Made by a program: the position numbers and the translations under genes. The notes under the pieces are model-generated. The model searched no databases. It was not told the DNA's origin and saw only the letters and a list, made by a program, of their open reading frames with translations. DNA of 64,000 nucleotides from Nitrosomonas sp. (GTDB lineage Bacteria; Pseudomonadota; Gammaproteobacteria; Burkholderiales; Nitrosomonadaceae). This document shows positions 56,467 through 64,000 of this stretch, piece by piece. Each line of letters begins with the position of its first letter. Position 1 is the first letter of the stretch. The stretch is taken from the NCBI GenBank assembly GCA_024281995.1, contig JAMWZW010000003.1, forward strand, positions 178,591-242,590, read 5' to 3'.

Positions 56467-57099
56467 TTTAAACTCCTTCCTGTTAATTAAAAAATCATTA
56501 AATGAGTGATACTCGAATCATCTGTGCAGATTTTCAATCATCACTAGGAGTAAGTAAATGGAAATTGAACCTAAACAATGCTAGGTAATTTTCTTATCTG
56601 AATGTAAGAATATTGCCTACACACTTGTAGATACTAAGGTAATAAATTCAATTATTGATGTTAACTGATTTGAAGTTACGAGATTTTTGATCGATCAATT
56701 TGCTACATGAAATTATTAATTTGTATTATGAGCAAGAATCGCATATTCATATAACGTGTTGAGTAAAGATAATTTTATTTTTATGTTGCAGTTGTATTCA
56801 AAGCAAGCAAATTCATTCATTTCAATTACTATAGCAAACAGTGAGGAAAATATTTCTAACCCACTATTGCTATTCGAGATAGCAATAATGTATCACGTAA
56901 ATAATAACAATCGATTCCTTAAAAAAAGATAAAAAAATGCTTTTATTTTAATCAGTATACTTATCTTATCGAAGACCGCTGCACAAACGCATAAATCTTC
57001 CTGTGGTGACGAAAAAAATATTCAAATGACAGTTGTCATGCATTATTTTGGTAAAAAGTGAAGTTTCTTCCCTTTTTTAGGGAGTTTTCCCCCTTATGC
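56467..57099. other. AT-rich intergenic region upstream of flhDC
   Basis: About 630 bases without a credible gene. It must contain the flhD promoter region and probably binding sites for its regulators; none could be identified by eye. Confidence 0.45.
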
Positions 57100-57318
57100 A
57101 GCATTTGGACGGATTGCTCCCACTCTGGTTGGGGGGCAGTGTGAACCCCGCGCACATAGCCATCCTGTGTGTCCACCACCATGCGGTAACTCCCGCTTGT
57201 ATAAACCCGTAAGCTTCGGTCGCAACGCCTCCCATTCAATCAGGGCATCAATTTTCATCAGCACACTGTCTCGCTTCAATCGTTGCGACAATTCCAATGT
57301 TCCAAAACTCATCTGCAT
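57100..57318 (-). pseudogene. IS5-family transposase remnant, N-terminal
   Basis: From 57318 the reverse strand reads 'MQMSFGTLELSQRLKRDSVL', 'IDALIEWEALRPKLTGLYKR' and 'ELPHGGG', the start of IS1106/IS5-like transposases. It then shifts frame into 'YRMVVDTQDGYVRGVHTAP', a mid-protein segment, so an internal deletion fused two distant parts. The remainder is gone. The element's outer end is at 57381-57395. Confidence 0.85.
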
Positions 57319-57380
57319 CGTTTACATCAGCTGTCTTTTAACTGCCTCTATTTTAATCGGTTATTCGACTAATGGGGAAG

Positions 57381-57395
57381 TTGTGCAGGAGTCTT
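57381..57395 (-). repeat. Terminal inverted repeat end of the IS5-family relic
   Basis: Reading toward the transposase the end is AAGACTCCTGCACAA, then CTTCCCC. The first twelve bases equal the ends of the 110-bp miniature elements at 8131 and 15812. The transposase remnant starts 63 bases inside. Integrase text begins immediately outside it, so the element inserted into the integrase gene. Confidence 0.7.
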
Positions 57396-57785
57396 TTCAA
57401 GATGGTGCCATAACCGTTACTCAGAATAAAACAGGCGTACGGGCTCCGAATCAGCATAGAAGACGAATTAGCTGTATTGATGCAAAGAATTATGTCTCGC
57501 AAGGCTTGCCATAAAATACGTAGTTCCTACTTAGTAGTCGATAACAACGGGCAGCGAATCACGTTAAGAACATTGCAAGAGCATTTCTTCAGAGCTAGAG
57601 AAGCTGCCGGGGTTAGTCAGGAGGCATTTCAATTTAGGGATCTGCGCGGAAAAGCAGCCATAGATAAAACCGAATCTAGCGGTGATATCCGGCAAGCATA
57701 GAGGCAACTTGGGCATACAACAATAACGATGGCCGAGCGATATGTACGAGAAAGAAAAGGCGATAAAGTTACGCCTACGAAATAA
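57396..57785 (+). pseudogene. Tyrosine-recombinase integrase, C-terminal remnant
   Basis: The text 'FQDGAITVTQNKTG' is followed by a frame change and then 'EDELAVLMQRIMSRKACHKI', 'RITLRTLQEHFFRAREAAGV', 'FQFRDLRGKAAIDKTESSGD' (catalytic Arg), 'IRQA', an in-frame TAG, 'RQLGHTTITMAERYVRERKG' (catalytic His in LGH and Tyr) and 'DKVTPTK'. The TAG at 57699 replaces a Gln codon. The 5' half is missing, replaced by the IS5 relic. It ends 73 bases from the 3' end of tRNA-Leu, typical for an element integrated in that tRNA. Confidence 0.88.
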
Positions 57786-57858
57786 GAAATTGCGGAATAA
57801 ATTGTTTTTTTGCGAAACAAATAAGAGAATTAAAAAAGATGAAAACCAGCGTTTTTAT

Positions 57859-57945
57859 TGGTGCCGAGAGGGGGAATCGAACCCCCATGATGTCACCATC
57901 GCGGGATTTTGAGTCCCGTGCGTCTACCAATTCCGCCATCTCGGC
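57859..57945 (-). tRNA. tRNA-Leu (anticodon CAA), CCA encoded
   Basis: The reverse strand folds as a type II tRNA: acceptor GCCGAGA pairing TCTCGGC, D arm GGCGGAATTGGTAGACGC, anticodon stem CGGGA/TCCCG with loop CTCAAAA (anticodon CAA), a long variable arm, T arm GGGGGTTCGATTCCCCC and an encoded CCA. The class II variable arm and anticodon both indicate leucine. Its 3' end faces an integrase remnant. Confidence 0.96.
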
Positions 57946-58053
57946 TTACATGACTTTTTTGTGAAAAAAAGCAGAAGGCGCAATTATTACTGAAAACCCA
58001 CATCGCAGCAAGCCACATGGGCGAAAACATCCTGCATCGGTATAATTGCGAGC

Positions 58054-60170
<2,117 letters not shown>

Positions 60171-60221
60171 GCGGTCATCATGCTAATATGTGCTTTTTTA
60201 TAACAGTTTTAGGAGAATTTT

Positions 60222-60680
60222 ATGCTGATTAGTGATGCATTTGCTCAAGCTGCTGCGCCGGCACAGACTGAGGCGGGTTTATTAAGTTTATTACCGATGA
60301 TCGGTATACTTATTTTATTTTACTTTCTGCTCATACGCCCACAATCCAAGCGCGCAAAAGAGCACAAACAAATGACGGAAGCTTTACAAAGAGGCGATGA
60401 AGTGATCACTAATGGCGGAATCTTAGGCACTATCATGAATGTGAGCGAAAGCTATGTCATTATTGAAATCTCACCAGAGGTAGAAGTTACAGTACTTAAA
60501 TCATCCGTACAAACACTGTTGCCCAAAGGAACACTGCGGAGCATTGAACCCAAAGGTGGAAAAACACAAAAAACCAAAATAGCAAAAGCATCACCTACCG
60601 AAAACAACCAACCCGAAAATATCAGCAAAGCTTCGGAAAATAAAGAAACTGAAACACAGAGTGATATTGATAAGAAATAG
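60222..60680 (+). CDS. yajC: Preprotein translocase subunit YajC
   Basis: A 152-residue small membrane protein with one helix (about 20-40, 'LLSLLPMIGILILFYFLLIR') followed by the YajC core 'RPQSKRAKEHKQMTEALQRG', 'DEVITNGGILGTIMNV'. After about residue 105 there is an extra charged tail rich in Lys, Thr, Glu and Asn, longer than in E. coli (110 residues). It accompanies SecDF and boosts their contact with SecYEG. An AGGAGAA ribosome site precedes the ATG. Confidence 0.95.
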   Translation: MLISDAFAQAAAPAQTEAGLLSLLPMIGILILFYFLLIRPQSKRAKEHKQMTEALQRGDEVITNGGILGTIMNVSESYVIIEISPEVEVTVLKSSVQTLLPKGTLRSIEPKGGKTQKTKIAKASPTENNQPENISKASENKETETQSDIDKK

Positions 60681-60765
60681 TTGTTCATAATTATTCCAAC
60701 AATTGCTTTTTAGCATCAATCTTTGCTATCAATTATTACCTCATTCAAATAATTAACGAATACCC

Positions 60766-62838
60766 ATGAACCGCTACGCACTTTGGCAATACCTGATTAT
60801 TGTAATTTCGCTTATTCTCGGATTACTCTACACCTTACCGAATTTTTATGGCGAATCACCCGCAGTGCAAATTTCGCCGCTACGCAGTTCTGTCAGTGCT
60901 GATAGCGCCTTATTGCAACGAGTCGAAGATACATTAAAGCAAGATGGTCTTATCACTGATGGCCTTCTTCTTGAGGGTAACAGTATCAAGGCACGTTTTG
61001 TGGATACTGACACACAAATTAAAGCTAAGGACCTGCTGGAATCTACACTTGGCACTGATTACATTATTGCATTGAACCTACTGCCTAATTCTCCTCGGTG
61101 GTTAACCGGCCTTGGCGCATTACCCATGTATCTGGGTCTTGATTTACGTGGCGGTGTACATTTTATGCTTGAAGTCGATATGAAGGGCGCGCTTGAGAAG
61201 TCACTGGAACGATATAGCTCTGATATTCGCAGTACTTTACGCGAACATAAAATTTCATACACAGGACTTGAAAAACTAGAAAAAAAACTGATCCTAAAAT
61301 TTCGCGACAGTGAATCACGCACAAAAGCCCAAGCCGAATTGAAAACCAACTATCCGGATCTTGGTTTCAGTGAGGAGCAAGTTGATAGCCGATATCACCT
61401 CATCGCTATAATTAAACCTGAAGCGCAGGTACGCATGCAAGATTCCGCAGTGATGCAAAACATCACAACATTACGTAATCGCGTCAATGAATTAGGCGTT
61501 GCTGAACCCATCATTCAAAAAGCTGGGGCAGATCGTGTCATTGTGCAATTACCGGGCGTACAAGACACTGCCAAGGCAAAAGATATTCTAGGGCGAACTG
61601 CTACGTTAGAAATACGCATGGTCGATGATGAACGCGACATCGATTCAGCCTTACGCGGCCAAGTCCCATTTGGCACGGAATTATATGAAGAACGTGGTGG
61701 CAGCCCGTTATTAGTTAAAAAGCAAGTCCTGCTAACGGGTGAACATATTACTGATGCTCAACCGGGTTTTGACAAAGACAATCAGCCAGCAGTGCATATC
61801 AATTTAGATAGTAGTGGATCACGTATTTTTAAACAACTGACACGTGATAATGTCGGTAGAAGAATGGCAATTCTTTTGATCGAGAAAAATCAAGCAGAAG
61901 TGGTTACTGCACCAGTAATCCGTGAAGAAATAGGTGGTGGACGCGTTCAGATCAGTGGACGTATGACTAGCACGGAAGCTCGCGATGTTGCATTGTTACT
62001 CCGTGCCGGCGCGCTTGCAGCACCAATGGATATTATTGAAGAGCGCACGGTCGGCCCAAGCCTAGGTGCAGAAAATATTGAACGGGGATTTAATTCCACG
62101 CTGTATGGATTCTTAGCGGTAGCCATTTTTGTAATGATTTATTACACAGCATTTGGTGTAATTTCTGTTCTTGCTCTCACTTTTAATCTATTGCTGTTGG
62201 TGGGTTTATTATCCATCCTGCAAGCCACGCTGACTCTGCCAGGGATGGCTGCATTGGCATTAACTGTGGGTATGGCAATTGATGCTAACGTTTTGATTAA
62301 TGAGCGTATTCGCGATGAATTACGCGCCGGTGTCTCGCCACAGCTTGCAATCCATGCAGGATACGAACGTGCATTTGGCACCATTCTGGATTCCAATATC
62401 ACTACTTTAATCGCCGGTATTGCGCTTTTTGCTTTTGGTTCCGGACCCGTCAAAGGATTTGCTGTTGTGCTTTGCTTAGGAATATTAACTTCTGTATTTA
62501 CGGCAACCTTTGTTTCACGAGGCATGGTAAATCTCATATATGGCAGTCGTCGCAAATTAAATTACGTTCCTATCGGTAAAATATGGATACCCGAGCCAAG
62601 CGCTACCATCAATATAATCCCATCTCATGATATGGATGACAATCAACAAGCAGCCATAGCAAAAGGAAAAATCGATGAACCGATAGTTGAAAACATTGCG
62701 CCTCAAGCCAGCAATCAAAATCACAATGCCGATGAAATCATCAATCAAGCGTCTGGCAATACCACAAACCCATCTGAGGAAAAAAGTGCCCGTAAAAAAG
62801 GCAAACGCAAATCCTCAATTAGCAAACAATCTAAGTAA
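60766..62838 (+). CDS. secD: Protein translocase subunit SecD
   Basis: A 690-residue inner-membrane RND-like protein that uses proton motive force late in Sec export. N-terminal helix about 8-25, first periplasmic domain ('LPMYLGLDLRGGVHFMLEVD' D1 motif; 'RNRVNELGVAEPIIQKAGAD'), then five further helices in the C-terminal half including 'ALTVGMAIDANVLINERIRD' (D4) and 'DSNITTLIAGIALFAFGSGP' (D5 with conserved Asp). An Asn/Gln/Lys-rich cytoplasmic tail of about 90 residues after the last helix makes it longer than E. coli SecD (615). Confidence 0.97.
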   Translation: MNRYALWQYLIIVISLILGLLYTLPNFYGESPAVQISPLRSSVSADSALLQRVEDTLKQDGLITDGLLLEGNSIKARFVDTDTQIKAKDLLESTLGTDYIIALNLLPNSPRWLTGLGALPMYLGLDLRGGVHFMLEVDMKGALEKSLERYSSDIRSTLREHKISYTGLEKLEKKLILKFRDSESRTKAQAELKTNYPDLGFSEEQVDSRYHLIAIIKPEAQVRMQDSAVMQNITTLRNRVNELGVAEPIIQKAGADRVIVQLPGVQDTAKAKDILGRTATLEIRMVDDERDIDSALRGQVPFGTELYEERGGSPLLVKKQVLLTGEHITDAQPGFDKDNQPAVHINLDSSGSRIFKQLTRDNVGRRMAILLIEKNQAEVVTAPVIREEIGGGRVQISGRMTSTEARDVALLLRAGALAAPMDIIEERTVGPSLGAENIERGFNSTLYGFLAVAIFVMIYYTAFGVISVLALTFNLLLLVGLLSILQATLTLPGMAALALTVGMAIDANVLINERIRDELRAGVSPQLAIHAGYERAFGTILDSNITTLIAGIALFAFGSGPVKGFAVVLCLGILTSVFTATFVSRGMVNLIYGSRRKLNYVPIGKIWIPEPSATINIIPSHDMDDNQQAAIAKGKIDEPIVENIAPQASNQNHNADEIINQASGNTTNPSEEKSARKKGKRKSSISKQSK

Positions 62839-62870
62839 TAATAAACAGTTAGTAATAAGGAACAAGAATT

Positions 62871-63809
62871 ATGGAATTTTTTAGATTTAAACAAGATATT
62901 CCCTTCATGAGCTGGAGGCGAACAGGGGCTGTCATTTCAATCGTTACATTTATTCTTTCTGTTTATTTCATTGCCACAAAAGGATTGAATCTCGGTGTGG
63001 ATTTCACCGGAGGAACGGTTCTGGAAGTTAGCTATAATCAGACGGCTGATCTTGGAAAAATAAGAAACGTGCTTGCTGATCTCCAAATGTCCGACGCCAG
63101 TGTGCAAAACTTCGGTACATCCCGAGATGTCATGATACGTTTGCCGATGAAACCGGAAACTTCCAGTGCGCAGCTTTCAGAGATCGTTATGAATGCTCTA
63201 CGACAAGCTGATTCATCAGTAGAAATGAAGCGCGTAGAATTCGTTGGCCCGCAGGTCGGTAAAGAATTACTGGAAAACGGTGCGCTAGCGCTTCTATTTG
63301 TCTCATTAGGTATCGTAGCGTACTTGGCTATGCGATTTGAATGGAAATTCGGTATTGCAGGCATCATCGCCAATCTTCACGATGTGATTATCATTGTTGG
63401 CTTCTTTGCGTACTTTCAATGGGAGTTCTCATTAACCGTTTTAGCTGCTGTGTTAGCAATATTAGGTTATTCAGTGAATGAATCCGTTGTCATTTTTGAT
63501 CGTATCCGGGAAAATTTCCGCAAGCTTCGCAAGGCTTCTATCGCTAAAGTAATTGATAGCGCCATTACACAAACCATGTCTCGTACAATTATTACGCACG
63601 GCAGTACGCAACTTGTTGTTATTTCAATGCTATTATTCGGTGGTGAGACACTTTATTATTTTTCCCTGGCACTAACTATTGGGATCCTTTTTGGTATTTA
63701 TTCATCGATTATGGTCGGTAGCTCAATTATCATGTTGCTTGGAGTTAAGCGGGAGGATCTCGTTAAAATTGAAAAGAAACCTTTGGAAAATGATGGAGCT
63801 GTCGTTTAG
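62871..63809 (+). CDS. secF: Protein translocase subunit SecF
   Basis: A 312-residue partner of SecD with six membrane helices. Seen: 'LNLGVDFTGGTVLEVSYNQT' (F1), 'RVEFVGPQVGKELLENGALA', 'LAILGYSVNESVVIFDRIRE' (F4) and 'SAITQTMSRTIITHGSTQLV' (F5). An AAGGAA site precedes the ATG. It lies 32 bases after secD and closes the operon. Confidence 0.97.
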   Translation: MEFFRFKQDIPFMSWRRTGAVISIVTFILSVYFIATKGLNLGVDFTGGTVLEVSYNQTADLGKIRNVLADLQMSDASVQNFGTSRDVMIRLPMKPETSSAQLSEIVMNALRQADSSVEMKRVEFVGPQVGKELLENGALALLFVSLGIVAYLAMRFEWKFGIAGIIANLHDVIIIVGFFAYFQWEFSLTVLAAVLAILGYSVNESVVIFDRIRENFRKLRKASIAKVIDSAITQTMSRTIITHGSTQLVVISMLLFGGETLYYFSLALTIGILFGIYSSIMVGSSIIMLLGVKREDLVKIEKKPLENDGAVV

Positions 63810-63852
63810 ACAGTTATAACGTAGAACGCAAAAATAAGACCTGAAATAAAAT

Positions 63853-63878
63853 AGCACAGCAAAATAATTTACTGTGCT
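63853..63878. terminator. Possible terminator hairpin after secF
   Basis: Seven-bp stem AGCACAG/CTGTGCT with a 12-base AT-rich loop, 43 bases after the secF stop. The tail (TAAGAATG) is poor, so it may act with Rho or only stabilise the mRNA. It also lies downstream of the convergent partial gene. Confidence 0.45.
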
Positions 63879-63923
63879 TAAGAATGTATCTCTCTAAAGA
63901 AATTTTATTTTCCTATTCGTCTC

Positions 63924-64000
63924 TTACGCTACATTTGTATTATTTTTATTTTTGCGCATAAAGAAGAAAGCACCAAGAGCAATTACCAATACTATTGGTG
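63924..64000 (-). CDS. C-terminal end of a membrane-anchored protein (gene continues past right edge)
   Basis: The last 24 codons on the minus strand read 'PIVLVIALGAFFF' followed by 'MRKNKNNTNVA' and TAA: one hydrophobic helix followed by a basic, Asn-rich tail. This is the shape of a C-terminal membrane anchor or a sorting signal, but the diagnostic part would lie outside the window. A second, less hydrophobic frame is also open. The gene cannot be identified. Confidence 0.45.
   Translation of the reverse strand, partial: PIVLVIALGAFFFMRKNKNNTNVA

Noticed and set aside
57167-57514. 115-codon plus-strand frame across the IS5/integrase junction
   Set aside because: It is antisense to the transposase start on the left and only partly in frame with integrase on the right, so it is not a gene.
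62142-62555. 137-codon minus-strand frame
   Set aside because: Antisense to secD membrane helices; no independent start signals.

Overview
The window most resembles the chromosome of an ammonia-oxidising betaproteobacterium of the Nitrosomonas group. This is inferred from the gene repertoire: a cyanophycin module, an exosortase-B/EpsD-I exopolysaccharide locus of the Methylobacillus/Nitrosomonas type, flhDC, short-form hisG, and the order queA-tgt-yajC-secD-secF. No marker gene such as 16S rRNA is present, so the genus is an inference. Base composition is fairly AT-rich, most strongly so in the exopolysaccharide locus and the spaces between its genes.

Layout: 1-7.7 kb holds a cyanophycin operon (ABC exporter-like protein cut by the left edge, DUF1854 protein, the degenerate synthetase CphA' and the full synthetase CphA). 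7.7-9.2 kb is a graveyard of insertion sequences, including a 110-bp miniature element. 9.3-11.4 kb is the ribosomal operon rpsP-rimM-trmD-rplS with its terminator. 11.4-14.6 kb is a nested insertion: a DUF2130 gene is broken by an IS3-family element, which is itself broken by an IS110-family element with a structured non-coding left end. A membrane lytic transglycosylase and a second copy of the miniature element follow.

16.2-36.2 kb is an extracellular-polysaccharide region. It begins with a sigma-54-type promoter, a cyclic-di-GMP-I riboswitch and a secreted TIM-barrel glycosidase-like protein, all on the + strand. On the - strand follow three sulfotransferases, three glycosyltransferases, a flippase, an O-antigen ligase-like polymerase, EpsI, exosortase B, EpsG, EpsF, EpsE and EpsD. 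Together they could make, sulfate, polymerise and export a polysaccharide, while the riboswitch-controlled enzyme may trim it in response to c-di-GMP. No clear PEP-CTERM exosortase substrate is seen inside the window.

36.4-45 kb mixes IS5-type relics with small accessory genes (ArsC-like, IalB, DUF2024, O-methyltransferase, EVE, TauE/SafE, a CruF-like membrane protein, a VapBC pair) and inorganic pyrophosphatase. 45-56.5 kb is mostly housekeeping: purE-purK-purC, exbD, sodB, hisG-hisD, a TrmH-type methyltransferase, uvrB, an aminotransferase and flhDC. At 57-58 kb an IS5-family relic abuts a broken tyrosine integrase next to tRNA-Leu(CAA), the scar of an old integrative element. The window closes with queA-tgt-yajC-secD-secF and the last codons of a membrane-anchored protein on the - strand.
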